Assembly (NCBI RefSeq): GCF_000012945.1
Contig: NC_007511.1
Span: 310,001 to 374,000 of the forward strand
From: Burkholderia lata
GTDB taxonomy: Bacteria; Pseudomonadota; Gammaproteobacteria; Burkholderiales; Burkholderiaceae
Direction: 5' to 3'
DNA length: 64,000 bases
The notes under the pieces were generated by a model. It had not been told where the DNA came from, searched no databases, and saw only the letters and a list, made by a program, of their open reading frames with translations. Made by a program: the position numbers and the translations under genes. The first letter of the stretch is position 1, and the number at the start of each line of letters is the position of its first letter. Of the stretch, positions 16,795 to 25,689 are shown one piece after another.

Positions 16795-17646
16795 TTACGC
16801 GGCGACGAACTCGTGCACGAAGCGGTTGAACACGGCGGGGCTCGCTGCGTTCATCCCGTGCGACGCGCCGGCGACGGTTTGCCGTTGCGCGTTGCCGATC
16901 CACTGCGACAGCGTATCGACGTTGTTGCGGAACATCTTCGGGCTGCGCTGGCCGTCGATCAACAGCGTGCGGCATGCGATGTCGCCGGCCGTGTGCTGTG
17001 AGTACGCGGGCAACGGGTCGCGCAGTTGCTTCGGCAGCGTGCTCGCGTTGTCGATCGCCATCGTGCGGAAGCGCGACGTGCTCTTCTTCCATGCGCCCGG
17101 CAGGCTGACGGAATCGACGAACATCTCGAGGCCCGATTCGACGTCGCCTTGCCCGATCAGGTTCACGGCCTTCGTGCGCAGCGCGATCGCGGTGGCCGGC
17201 AGCGCGGCTTCGCGTACGCCCGGCTGTTGCAGCGGGCCGCCCGGATCGGCGAGCGTCAGCGATTCGACGAGGTGCGGATGCTGGCGTGCGACGTTGAACG
17301 CGACGCTGCCGCCGCGCGAGTGGCCGACCAGATGCACGGGGCCGAGATCGAGCGCGTCGATGAATTCGGCGAGCTCGTCGACGTGGTTCTGCCAGCTGAA
17401 CTCGTCCTGGATGCCCGCTTCGACGGCCGGCCAGTAATGGCTGAGGCTCGGCGCGATGCAGCGGTAGTGGGCCGACAGCGACGCGAGTTGCGGATCCCAG
17501 TAGCGGTAGTCGCACAGCGAGCCGTGCACGAACACCATCGGCGCTCCGCTGCCCCGCTCGACATACGGCAGGCTGATGCCCGACGAAAGCGTCGCAAATT
17601 GCAGGTCGGGGTTCGCGAGCACAGACGGCTCGATTCGCATGTTCAT
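16795..17646 (-). CDS. Alpha/beta-fold hydrolase
   Basis: A 283-residue single-domain alpha/beta hydrolase. The oxyanion region FVHGSLCDYRYWDP, the nucleophile elbow GHSRGG (Ser) and a late His (GASHGMN) form a complete catalytic set. This family includes esterases, haloperoxidase-like and C-C hydrolases; nothing in the sequence fixes the substrate. Start choice is uncertain: ATG 17646 and ATG 17640 both lack a clear ribosome site. It converges on plcR. The 270 bases upstream are A/T-richer and carry its promoter. Confidence 0.8.
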   Translation of the reverse strand: MNMRIEPSVLANPDLQFATLSSGISLPYVERGSGAPMVFVHGSLCDYRYWDPQLASLSAHYRCIAPSLSHYWPAVEAGIQDEFSWQNHVDELAEFIDALDLGPVHLVGHSRGGSVAFNVARQHPHLVESLTLADPGGPLQQPGVREAALPATAIALRTKAVNLIGQGDVESGLEMFVDSVSLPGAWKKSTSRFRTMAIDNASTLPKQLRDPLPAYSQHTAGDIACRTLLIDGQRSPKMFRNNVDTLSQWIGNAQRQTVAGASHGMNAASPAVFNRFVHEFVAA

Positions 17647-17891
17647 GACTGAAAGACTCAAAGGTGCGTCAACACGACGCAACTATGCATCACGGCGACC
17701 TGCAAGGAAAACGCATAATTTTCATCGTGACGATCAATTTTATTGATGGCTCGGCCGGAAACCCTTGTCGGGAGGGGGCGGGTGTCGATGCTTTCAATCG
17801 TCTAACGATTGGCCGAGAAGCCGGACACGCCTGAAAAGGGCGTGCGACGGCCTGCGCACCAGCGCATCGCAACCTGGGAAAAGGGAAGGCC

Positions 17892-17913
17892 GCGAGCCGC
17901 GAAAGCGGCCCGC
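17892..17913 (-). terminator. Hairpin after the DUF3579 gene
   Basis: On the minus strand GCGGGCCGC pairs with GCGGCTCGC around a TTTC loop (one mismatch), shortly after the stop at 17917. A pyrimidine-rich tail follows instead of a clean T run. Confidence 0.5.
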
Positions 17914-17916
17914 GTT

Positions 17917-18246
17917 TTAGCGCACCGCCAGCACGGGCGCAGTTTGAAGCGCGACGGGGAGGTCGTTGTCGGCGGCGAACTGCATCGCGAAATCGAATGC
18001 GTCCGCGCAGACGGTGCGCAATTCGTCCGACACGAACAGGCATTTGACGTTGCCGTCGACGACGGGCATCGCGAGCCGCGACAGCGCGCACGGATAGCCG
18101 GGCCGCCGTTCGCCGACGAACAGCGTGATGACGCCCGCGAGGCGCTCGGGCCAGTCGCTCGGGCGGAAGGTTTTCTGCGCGCGTGTGACGCCGCGGATCA
18201 GATGGCCGGTGATGCGGCCCTGTTCGGTGACTTCGATGCGATCCAT
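17917..18246 (-). CDS. DUF3579 domain-containing protein
   Basis: A 109-residue soluble protein that matches the betaproteobacterial DUF3579 family by its core motif YPCALSRLAMPVVDGNVKCL and its length. The start ATG at 18246 follows AAGGACACGCACAGC and lies 22 bases after the sigma-54 regulator stop, so it is the distal gene of that two-component operon. An upstream in-frame ATG at 18282 would overlap the regulator gene. The function is unknown. Confidence 0.75.
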   Translation of the reverse strand: MDRIEVTEQGRITGHLIRGVTRAQKTFRPSDWPERLAGVITLFVGERRPGYPCALSRLAMPVVDGNVKCLFVSDELRTVCADAFDFAMQFAADNDLPVALQTAPVLAVR

Positions 18247-18268
18247 GCTGTGCGTGTCCTTGTTCGCG

Positions 18269-19630
18269 TCATTCGCCGCCATCGGCCGCCGCGTCGCCGC
18301 GCGCGGGAATCCGCAGGTTGCGCAGCTTGTGATAGAGCGTTTTCTTCGGCATGCCAAGCGCTTCGCTCGCGTCCGCGACGTTGCCGTTGTGACGCTGCAG
18401 CATGTCCTCGATCAGCATCCGCTCGAAATACGCGAGCTGTTCCGCGAGCGTGCCGCCCGCGACCGGCGTGCCGCCGGACGACAGCAGGCTGTCGCCGGTC
18501 AGCCCGAGCACGAAGCGGTCGGCCACGTTCTGCAGCTCGCGAACGTTGCCGGGCCACGCGTGCGTCATCAGTTCGGATACCTGCGCAGCCGTGACGACCG
18601 GCGCCGGCTGCCCGAAGCGCCGCGCGGCCGCGAGCACGAAATGCTCGAACAGCAGCGGCACGTCCTCGCGCCGCTCGCGCAGCGGCGGCAGTTCGATCTG
18701 CGCGACGTTGAGGCGATACAGCAAGTCCGCGCGGAAGCGGCCATCGGCCGCGAGCTCGGCGAGATCGGCCTTCGATGCGGCGACCACGCGGCAATCGACC
18801 GGAATCAGCTCGTTCGCGCCGAGCCGCTCGACCACGCGCTCCTGCAGCACGCGCAGCATCTTGATCTGTAGCTGAATCGGCATCGTCTCGATCTCGTCGA
18901 GGAACAGCGTGCCGCCGTCCGCCCATTCGATCTTGCCGATGCGCTTCTTGATCGCGCCGGTGAACGCGCCGGCTTCGTGGCCGAACAGTTCGCTCTCGAA
19001 CACCTGCTCCGGCAAACCGCCGCAGTTCAGCGCCACGAAATGCGCGTCGCGCCGGCCGCCGAAGTCGTGCAGGCTGCGTGCGATCAGCTCCTTGCCGGTG
19101 CCGGTTTCGCCGGTGATCAGCACCGACACCGACGTATCGGCGAGGCGCAGGATCTTCTTGCGCACGTCGGCCATCGCGGGCGACTTGCCGAGTACGAATG
19201 CCTCGATGCCCTGCCAGTTGTTCAGCGCCGCGCGCAGGCCCTGCACCTCGAGCGTCAGGCGGCGCTTCTCGACCGCGCGCGCGACGCGCCCCGCGATCAC
19301 GTCCGACGAAAACGGCTTCTCGATGAAGTCGTACGCGCCGACCTGCATCGCGCCGACGGCCGTCGAGATATCGGCGTGGCCGCTGATCAGCACGACCGGG
19401 ATCTGCGCGTCGATGGCCATCACGCGGTCGAGCAACTGCAGCCCGTCGATGCCCGGCATCCGCACGTCCGACACGATCACGACCGGCGCACCGGGCGCGA
19501 CGTGATGCAGCGCGTCGGCGGCCGACGCGAACGCATCGACCGCGAAGCCGGCAAGCTCCACCGCCTGCTCGACGCCGATCCGGACGTTTTCATCGTCCTC
19601 GACGACCAGCACCCGAATCTCATCTTCCAT
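18269..19630 (-). CDS. Sigma-54-dependent response regulator (DctD-like)
   Basis: A 453-residue NtrC-class activator. The receiver domain has acidic residues D12-D13 and phospho-acceptor D55 (VSDVRMPG). The AAA+ domain shows Walker A GETGTGKE and the sigma-54 contact loop GAFTGA, and the C-terminal Fis-type helix-turn-helix is [20 protein letters not shown]. It starts inside the end of the kinase gene (11-base overlap), so the pair is translationally coupled. The likely target is the adjacent 2-hydroxycarboxylate transporter, whose upstream DNA carries a consensus sigma-54 promoter plus repeated palindromes. This resembles dicarboxylate-sensing DctBD or MctSR systems. Confidence 0.92.
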   Translation of the reverse strand: MEDEIRVLVVEDDENVRIGVEQAVELAGFAVDAFASAADALHHVAPGAPVVIVSDVRMPGIDGLQLLDRVMAIDAQIPVVLISGHADISTAVGAMQVGAYDFIEKPFSSDVIAGRVARAVEKRRLTLEVQGLRAALNNWQGIEAFVLGKSPAMADVRKKILRLADTSVSVLITGETGTGKELIARSLHDFGGRRDAHFVALNCGGLPEQVFESELFGHEAGAFTGAIKKRIGKIEWADGGTLFLDEIETMPIQLQIKMLRVLQERVVERLGANELIPVDCRVVAASKADLAELAADGRFRADLLYRLNVAQIELPPLRERREDVPLLFEHFVLAAARRFGQPAPVVTAAQVSELMTHAWPGNVRELQNVADRFVLGLTGDSLLSSGGTPVAGGTLAEQLAYFERMLIEDMLQRHNGNVADASEALGMPKKTLYHKLRNLRIPARGDAAADGGE

Positions 19631-21503
19631 GCTCTGTCCTTTGCAGCGTGGCCGCCGCGAATTCGATACTGAACTGCGCGCCGCCTTCGTCGCGGTTCGT
19701 CGCGGCGATCTTCGCGCCGAACGCCTCGACGATGCGCGACGTGATCGCGAGGCCGAGCCCGAGGCCCTGGCCGCGCGGCTTGGTCGTGACGAACGGCTCA
19801 AACAGGTGCGGCAGTACCTCGGGCGCGATGCCCGCGCCGCTGTCGGCGACGGTGAAGCGCACACGGCCGGCTTCGTCCGGCCCGGCGGCCTCGATGACGA
19901 TGCGGCGCACGGGCGCATCGTGCACCGCGTCGAGCGCGTTGCCGAGCAGGTTCACGATCACCTGCTGCAACTGGCTCGATTCGGCCGACACGGCGGTGCC
20001 CGGCGCGATGTTCACGTCGAGCTGCACGCCTTCGTCGCGGATCCGCGCATCGTAGATGAGCCGCGCATGCGCGACGGCCTCGTTCAGCGAGACTGCGACG
20101 CGCTCGACATCGGGCTTGCGCGCGAACGTTTTCAGCTCGCCGGTGAGCACCGCCATGCTGTCGACGAGCTTGCCGATCCGTTCGAGATTGGCGAGCGCCG
20201 GTGCCGGCTGGCCGCGTTCGAAGAACGTGCGCGCGTTGTCGCACAGCGTGCGGATCGCGACGAGCGGCTGGTTCAGTTCGTGCGTGAGGCCGGCGGCCAT
20301 CTGCCCGAGCACCGCGAGCTTGCCCGCATGCACGACTTCCTGCTGCGACGCGCGCAGCCGCTGCTCGGTGCGCTCGCGCTCGACGATCTCGCGCTGCATC
20401 CGCTCGTTCGCGGCCGTCAACGCGGCCGTGCGCTGCGCGACGGTCAGCTCGAGCTGGTCGTTCGCGCGCCGCAGCGCGTCCTGCGCGTTCAGCCGCGCGA
20501 CGATCGCCCGGCGGCGCTGGATCGCGTAGCCGGCCAGCAGCGCGGCGATCAGGAATGCGCCGGTGACGAACACGAAGGCCGTCTGCTGCTGGCGTCGCGC
20601 GCCCGCGATGTCGAGCAGCACCATCAGCGAATCGCCGGCCTGCGGCGCGGGGCGCGACATCACGAGATAGCGTGTGGTTCGGCCGCTGTGGCGCGTATCG
20701 GGGAAGGTGCCGAACCACGCGGCCGCGCTGCGGTCGCCGATGTGGCGGTACGGCAGCGCGTCGACCGTGCGGCCCGCGTATTGCCTCGACGCCTGGATGT
20801 CGTGCTGCTGCTGCGCGGTGATCGGGCGCAGCGCGGTGAATTTCCAGGCGGGTTCGGTCGAGATCACGACCACGCCGTTGCTGTCGACGACCATCGCGGC
20901 GACGCCCGGCGCGCGCCACGCCGATTCGAGCGGGTCGACGCTGATCTTCACGGCGGCCACGCCGATCGGCACGCCGTCGTCGCGCACCGCGCTGGCGAAG
21001 TAGACGCCCGGCACGCCGGTGTTGGTGCCGATCCCGAAGAAGCGGCCGCTGCCGCGCGCGAGCGCGTCCTTGAAGTACGGCCGGTACGACACGTTGGTGC
21101 CGACGAAGCTGAGCGTCTCGTTCCAGTTGCTGGCGGCGATCACGTCGCCCTGCAGGTCGATCACGTCGACCGCGCCGCTGCCCGCGTCGCGGTTCACGGC
21201 TTCAAGGTAGGTGTTGACGGTGTGCACGAGCGCGGGGGCGTCGTGCGGCGCGGCTTTCAGCATCGTGCGCACGCCGTCCTGCCGCGCGACCAGGCCGGGC
21301 AGGATCTCGAAGCGGCCGAGTTCGCTTTTCAGGCTCGACGCATACAGGTCGAGCCGGTGCGCGCCGGTTTCCTCGAGCGCGTCGATCGCGCGTTCCCACG
21401 CGAAATCGACGGCCGCGGCCGCGACGCACACATACAGCACGCCGGCCGATGCCCACCCCCACCACGGGATTCCCTTGAAGCCTTTTTGCACGTTCGCCCT
21501 CAT
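19620..21503 (-). CDS. Membrane sensor histidine kinase (DctB-like)
   Basis: A 627-residue sensor kinase. A first membrane helix (about 14-36), a periplasmic double-Cache sensor of about 260 residues and a second helix (about 305-325) lead into a coiled coil (ERMQREIVERERTEQRLRAS). The kinase core has an H-box with AAGLTHELNQPLVAIRTLCD and ATPase boxes N (LLGNALDAV), G1 (DSGAGIAP) and G2 (GQGLGLGLA). This is the DctB architecture, so the ligand is probably an organic acid. ATG 21503 was chosen over an upstream TTG. It precedes and overlaps its response regulator. Confidence 0.92.
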   Translation of the reverse strand: MRANVQKGFKGIPWWGWASAGVLYVCVAAAAVDFAWERAIDALEETGAHRLDLYASSLKSELGRFEILPGLVARQDGVRTMLKAAPHDAPALVHTVNTYLEAVNRDAGSGAVDVIDLQGDVIAASNWNETLSFVGTNVSYRPYFKDALARGSGRFFGIGTNTGVPGVYFASAVRDDGVPIGVAAVKISVDPLESAWRAPGVAAMVVDSNGVVVISTEPAWKFTALRPITAQQQHDIQASRQYAGRTVDALPYRHIGDRSAAAWFGTFPDTRHSGRTTRYLVMSRPAPQAGDSLMVLLDIAGARRQQQTAFVFVTGAFLIAALLAGYAIQRRRAIVARLNAQDALRRANDQLELTVAQRTAALTAANERMQREIVERERTEQRLRASQQEVVHAGKLAVLGQMAAGLTHELNQPLVAIRTLCDNARTFFERGQPAPALANLERIGKLVDSMAVLTGELKTFARKPDVERVAVSLNEAVAHARLIYDARIRDEGVQLDVNIAPGTAVSAESSQLQQVIVNLLGNALDAVHDAPVRRIVIEAAGPDEAGRVRFTVADSGAGIAPEVLPHLFEPFVTTKPRGQGLGLGLAITSRIVEAFGAKIAATNRDEGGAQFSIEFAAATLQRTEHGR

Positions 21504-21630
21504 CGAAGCCCGCAACCGGCCGCCCGGCGTGACGCCCGAAACGACGCCCTGAACGACGCGCGCCGCGCGCCGGCTGGGCCGGCGGCGGCGCGTGCGAAGC
21601 AGCCTGCGCGACGGTGCGCGCGGCGGCGCG

Positions 21631-22995
21631 TCATCCGAAGTGGGCGATCAGGATCAGCGTGACCGTGACGACGATCGCGCCGCCGATCCGCGTCGCGATC
21701 TGCGCGAACGGCATCAGCTGCATCCGATTCGCGGCAGTCAGGATCGCGACGTCGCCGGTGCCGCCTTGCCCGCTGTGGCAGGCGTTCACGATTGCGGTGT
21801 CGATAGGGTACATCTTCATCAGGCGGCCGACCACGAAACCGGTGCCCATCAGCGTCGCGACGGTCGACACGATCGTGACGACGTTGACGACCGTGAACGC
21901 GGCGGTCAGCTTGTCCCACGGCGTCATCGCGACACCGATCGCGAACAGCAGCGGGTACGTGACGGCGGTCGAGAAGAACTTGTAGACGACGAACGCGCCT
22001 TCCTGCAGCGGCGGCGACACGGCGCGCGCGAGCTTCACGAGCACCGCGAGGAACAGCATCGCGACCGGCGCGGGCAGGCCGAACAGCTTGTGCGCCATCA
22101 GGCCGACCAGGTACAGCGTGATCGCCGTGATACCGGCACCCGCAATGTGCGTGACGTCGACGTGGCCGCGGATCTCCTCGTTCTCCGGCGTCATGTCACC
22201 CGACTCGCCGACCTGCAGGCGGCCGTTGCCGGTCAGGTGCGGGTAGCGCTTGCCGAGCATGTCGAGCGCGCCCGACAGGATGATCGCGGTCAGGCTGCCG
22301 AGCATCACCGGCGGCAGCACCATCGCGAACATCTCGCCTTGCGGCAGGTGCATCAGTTCCGAATAGCCGATCGACAGCGGAATCGCACCTTCGCCGACGC
22401 CGCCCGCCATGATCGGCACGACGATATAGAGCAGCGTGTGACGCGCGCCGAGGCCGAGCGCGGTGCCGACCGCCGTGCCGACGATCGCGGCCGCGACCGA
22501 GCCGGCCGCGAGCGGGATGAAGATCTTCACGAAGCCCTGGATCAGCACGCGGCGATCCATGCTCAGGATGCTGCCGACGATGATCGACGCGATGAACAGG
22601 TACAGGAAGTTGGTCGACTTCGTGAATTCGACGGTGAGGTTCAGCACCGGTTTCGGCAGCACGTGGTAGTACGTGAGCGCCGACGGCACGAAGGTCGCGA
22701 AGATCGCGGCCGCGCCGATGTTGCGCAACAGCGGCAGGCGCTTGCCCAGTTCCGCGCAGGTGAAGCCGAAGAACGCGAGCACCGCGATCGCCATCGAGAT
22801 CTCGCCGGGCACCTTGCCGGTCACCGAGAAGCCGACGATCAGCGCGAGCAGGATGAAGTAGACGGGCAGCGGAATGATGCCGATGCGGATTTCCATCAGT
22901 TTCCACCAGCCTTCCGGCCAGAAGCGCTCGCGCGGGGTGGCGACGGCGTCGGAAACCGGCTCCGGATGGGACGGGGATTGGATAGAGGTCTGCAA
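21631..22995 (-). CDS. 2-hydroxycarboxylate (malate/citrate-type) transporter
   Basis: A 454-residue secondary transporter of the 2HCT family (CitS, MleP, CimH). About eleven hydrophobic segments are present, and both hallmark reentrant-loop motifs are conserved: GGVGEG (IMAGGVGEGAIPLS) in the first half and GGTGD (SGQGGTGDVAI) in the second. These loops bind the carboxylate substrate with a coupling ion, usually sodium. The start is an unusual TTG at 22995, supported by ATCAGGAGACACG and by the sigma-54 promoter 60 bases upstream. The sensor-regulator genes follow on the same strand. Substrate choice among malate, citrate or related acids is open. Confidence 0.92.
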   Translation of the reverse strand: MQTSIQSPSHPEPVSDAVATPRERFWPEGWWKLMEIRIGIIPLPVYFILLALIVGFSVTGKVPGEISMAIAVLAFFGFTCAELGKRLPLLRNIGAAAIFATFVPSALTYYHVLPKPVLNLTVEFTKSTNFLYLFIASIIVGSILSMDRRVLIQGFVKIFIPLAAGSVAAAIVGTAVGTALGLGARHTLLYIVVPIMAGGVGEGAIPLSIGYSELMHLPQGEMFAMVLPPVMLGSLTAIILSGALDMLGKRYPHLTGNGRLQVGESGDMTPENEEIRGHVDVTHIAGAGITAITLYLVGLMAHKLFGLPAPVAMLFLAVLVKLARAVSPPLQEGAFVVYKFFSTAVTYPLLFAIGVAMTPWDKLTAAFTVVNVVTIVSTVATLMGTGFVVGRLMKMYPIDTAIVNACHSGQGGTGDVAILTAANRMQLMPFAQIATRIGGAIVVTVTLILIAHFG

Positions 22996-23055
22996 GACGT
23001 GTCTCCTGATGTTGGAATGCCTGCATCGCTTCGCGGCATCGTGTGCCGTCTATTA

Positions 23056-23071
23056 CGCAACCCCCGTGCCA
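23056..23071 (-). promoter_or_regulatory. Sigma-54 (RpoN) promoter for the 2HCT transporter
   Basis: On the minus strand the sequence reads TGGCACGGGGGTTGCG, a full match to the -24/-12 consensus TGGCAC-N5-TTGC. It lies about 60 bases upstream of the TTG start of the transporter. Activation by the adjacent AAA+ regulator is the natural reading. Confidence 0.9.
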
Positions 23072-23154
23072 GAAATCCGGCCTGCCGGAATATTTTTAAT
23101 GCATTGATTTATAAGGGGTTTGTTTCGTCTGCTGAAAGGCTGGGCCGGCCGGTT

Positions 23155-23204
23155 GGCCGAGATTTCGGAATTCGCCCGGCGCCCAGGCCGAGATTTCGGC
23201 CTGG
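23155..23204. promoter_or_regulatory. Tandem enhancer sites for the sigma-54 activator
   Basis: The 14-base word GGCCGAGATTTCGG occurs at 23155-23168 and again at 23186-23199, centres 31 bases apart (three helical turns). The second copy extends to a 22-base near-perfect palindrome (23183-23204). The sites lie 84 and 112 bases upstream of the sigma-54 promoter, the usual position for NtrC-class activators. Confidence 0.75.
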
Positions 23205-23417
23205 CGGCCGGCCGGGCACCCGATCCTGCGCGCCCGCCGGCCATATCGCCGCGCGCGATTTTCTTCGCACAATCGCTTCGTAGACCGTCCCCGCGCCGCT
23301 CTCTATCATCGGCTGATCCTTTTCCGATGCGTTTGACCCCTGTCCGGAGAGCGCCCGCGCGTTCGCCGCGGCGTCGCTCATCCATCGATACCGTCTTTGG
23401 ACAGGAGAGTGGTTTCC

Positions 23418-24248
23418 ATGCTGCATGCCGTTTTTTCCGCCCGCTTTTCCGCCGGCCGCGTCGCGCGCCTGCTGGCCGCCGCGCTGTTTGGCGTCGCGCT
23501 GCTCAATGGCGCGCACGCCGACACCGCGCCGCTGAAGGTCGGCATCTCGACCAGCCCGCAGATCGAGGCGCTGAAGGTTGCCGCGAAGGAGGCGAAGGCG
23601 CAGGGGCTCGACGTGAAGATCGTCGAATTCACCGACTGGAATACGCCGAACGCGGCGCTCGCGAACAAGGACATCGACGTCAACTACTTCCAGCACATCC
23701 CGTTCCTCGAGAACGCGAACAAGCAGGGCGGCTACAACTTCGTGTCGATCGCGCCCGGCACGATCATGAAGATCGGCCTCTATTCGAAGAAGGTGAAAAG
23801 CTTCAGCGAGCTGAAGGACGGCGCGAAGGTCGCGATCGCGAACGATCCGGTGAACGGCGGGCGCGGGCTGTTGCTGCTGCAGCGCGCGGGGCTCATCACG
23901 CTGAAACCGGGCGCCGACTACCGCGCAACGACGCACGACATCGTGTCGAATCCGAAGCACCTGAAGATCATTCCGCTCGAAGCGTCGCAGCTTGCGCGTT
24001 CGCTCGACGACGTCGATCTCGCGCAGGGCTACCCGAGCTTCATCAAGCTCGCCGGCACGACCGACCCGAACAGCGCGCTGCTGTTCGACGGCACCGAGAA
24101 CAAGATCTTCGCGATCCAGTGGGTCGTGCGGCCGGACAGCGTGAACGATCCGCGCATCCGCAAGTTCATCGCGATCTACCAGCAGTCGCCGGCGGTGCGC
24201 AAGGCGCTCGACAACGCGTTCGGCTCGCTGTACGCGATCGCGTGGTGA
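23418..24248 (+). CDS. MetQ/NlpA-family ABC transporter substrate-binding protein
   Basis: A 276-residue periplasmic binding protein opening a sulfur-scavenging operon. The leader (RVARLLAAALFGVALLNGAHA) has no lipobox Cys, unlike most MetQ proteins, so it is probably soluble in the periplasm. The NlpA-family core is clear (VGISTSPQIEALKVAAKEAK, FTDWNTPNAALANKDIDVNY, YPSFIKLAG). The start ATG 23418 follows ACAGGAGAG. It pairs with the ATPase at 25690 and permease at 26879. Because two sulfur-type monooxygenase genes share the operon, the ligand is more likely an organosulfur compound than methionine itself. Confidence 0.88.
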   Translation: MLHAVFSARFSAGRVARLLAAALFGVALLNGAHADTAPLKVGISTSPQIEALKVAAKEAKAQGLDVKIVEFTDWNTPNAALANKDIDVNYFQHIPFLENANKQGGYNFVSIAPGTIMKIGLYSKKVKSFSELKDGAKVAIANDPVNGGRGLLLLQRAGLITLKPGADYRATTHDIVSNPKHLKIIPLEASQLARSLDDVDLAQGYPSFIKLAGTTDPNSALLFDGTENKIFAIQWVVRPDSVNDPRIRKFIAIYQQSPAVRKALDNAFGSLYAIAW

Positions 24249-24258
24249 CGGAGGCGGC

Positions 24259-25671
24259 ATGACGACGGCGAACCGCAAGAAGATCCTGCTCAACGCGTTC
24301 AACATGAACTGCGTCGGTCACATCAACCACGGGCTGTGGACGCATCCGCGCGACCGCTCCGCGCATTACACCGATCTCGACTACTGGGCCGACCTCGCGA
24401 AGACGCTCGAACGCGGCAAGTTCGACGGGATCTTCCTCGCGGACATCGTCGGCGTGTACGACGTGTTCGGCGGCGGCCCCGATGCCGCGCTGCGCGAATC
24501 GGTGCAGGTGCCCGTCAACGATCCGCTGCTGCTGGTGCCCGCGATGGCGCAGGTCACGCGGCATCTCGGCTTCGGCGTGACCGCGAACCTGACCTACGAG
24601 CCGCCTTACCTGTTCGCGCGCCGCATGTCGACGCTCGATCACCTGACGAAGGGGCGCGTGGGCTGGAACATCGTCACCGGCTATCTCGACAGCGCCGCGC
24701 GCGGGATGGGCCTCGCGCAGCAGATCGGCCACGACGACCGCTACGAGCGCGCGGACGACTACATGGACGTCGTCTACAAGCTGTGGGAACAGAGCTGGGA
24801 CGACGACGCGGTGATCCGCGACGCGCAGGCGCGCGTGTTCGCGCAGCCGGGCAAGGTGCGGCGAGTGAAGCACGACGGGCCGTTCTATTCGCTCGACGCG
24901 ATTCACCTGAGCGAGCCATCGCTGCAGCGCACGCCGGTGCTGTACCAGGCCGGTTCATCCGCGCGCGGCGTCGAGTTCGCCGGCCGTCACGCGGAATGCG
25001 TGTTCGTGAACGGGCAAAGCAAGGCCGCCGCGCGCGCGGCCGCACTCGACATCCGCGCGGCCGCCGCACGGCAGGGGCGCGATCCGGCATCGATCCGGAT
25101 CTTTGCGGGCGTGAGCGTCGTGACGGCCGAGACCGAACGGCTCGCGCGCGAGAAGTTCGACGAATACCGGCGCTACGCGAGCGCCGAAGCCGGCCTCGCG
25201 CATTTCGCGAGCTCGACCGGCATCGACTTCGCGAAGTACGGCCTCGACGAGCCGATCTCGTATGTGAAGACCGACTCGATCCAGTCGGCCGTCGACGCGA
25301 TCTCGCGCAAGAGCACGACCGGCACGTGGACCGTGCGGCGGATGCTCGAACAGATGTCGCTCGGCGGCCGTTATGCGCCGATCGTCGGCTCGCCGTCGCA
25401 GGTCGCGGACGAACTGCAGTCGTGGATCGACGAGACCGGCATCGACGGCTTCAACCTGACGCGCACCGTGATGCCCGAGTCGTTCGAGGATTTCGTCGAC
25501 TGGGTCGTGCCCGAGTTGCAGAACCGCGGCGTCTACAAGGAAGACTACGATCCCGCGCCGACGCTGCGCGAGAAGCTGTTCGGCGTGGGGCCGCGCCTGC
25601 CTGCATGGCATACCGGCGCGCAGCATCGGCCGGCTGCCGTGGCCGAACCCGCGCATCCCGCGCATGCGTGA
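24259..25671 (+). CDS. FMN-dependent monooxygenase (NtaA/SnaA/DszA family)
   Basis: A 470-residue luciferase-like monooxygenase using FMNH2 supplied by a separate reductase. The family hallmarks are the N-terminal strand KKILLNAFNMNC, YWADLAKTLERGKFDGIFLAD and the phosphate-binding region TKGRVGWNIVTGYLDSAARG. Members oxidise nitrilotriacetate, pristinamycin IIB, sulfones or alkanesulfonate-type compounds. It begins ten bases after the binding-protein gene. With the DszC/SfnB-like partner at the end of the operon, C-S bond cleavage during sulfur limitation is the best guess. Confidence 0.88.
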   Translation: MTTANRKKILLNAFNMNCVGHINHGLWTHPRDRSAHYTDLDYWADLAKTLERGKFDGIFLADIVGVYDVFGGGPDAALRESVQVPVNDPLLLVPAMAQVTRHLGFGVTANLTYEPPYLFARRMSTLDHLTKGRVGWNIVTGYLDSAARGMGLAQQIGHDDRYERADDYMDVVYKLWEQSWDDDAVIRDAQARVFAQPGKVRRVKHDGPFYSLDAIHLSEPSLQRTPVLYQAGSSARGVEFAGRHAECVFVNGQSKAAARAAALDIRAAAARQGRDPASIRIFAGVSVVTAETERLAREKFDEYRRYASAEAGLAHFASSTGIDFAKYGLDEPISYVKTDSIQSAVDAISRKSTTGTWTVRRMLEQMSLGGRYAPIVGSPSQVADELQSWIDETGIDGFNLTRTVMPESFEDFVDWVVPELQNRGVYKEDYDPAPTLREKLFGVGPRLPAWHTGAQHRPAAVAEPAHPAHA

Positions 25672-25689
25672 ACGCAACGGAGCGAAGCG

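Noticed and set aside
19629..21662. Plus-strand 677-codon frame opposite the sensor kinase
   Set aside because: Arg-rich antisense translation without domains, covering the kinase gene completely.
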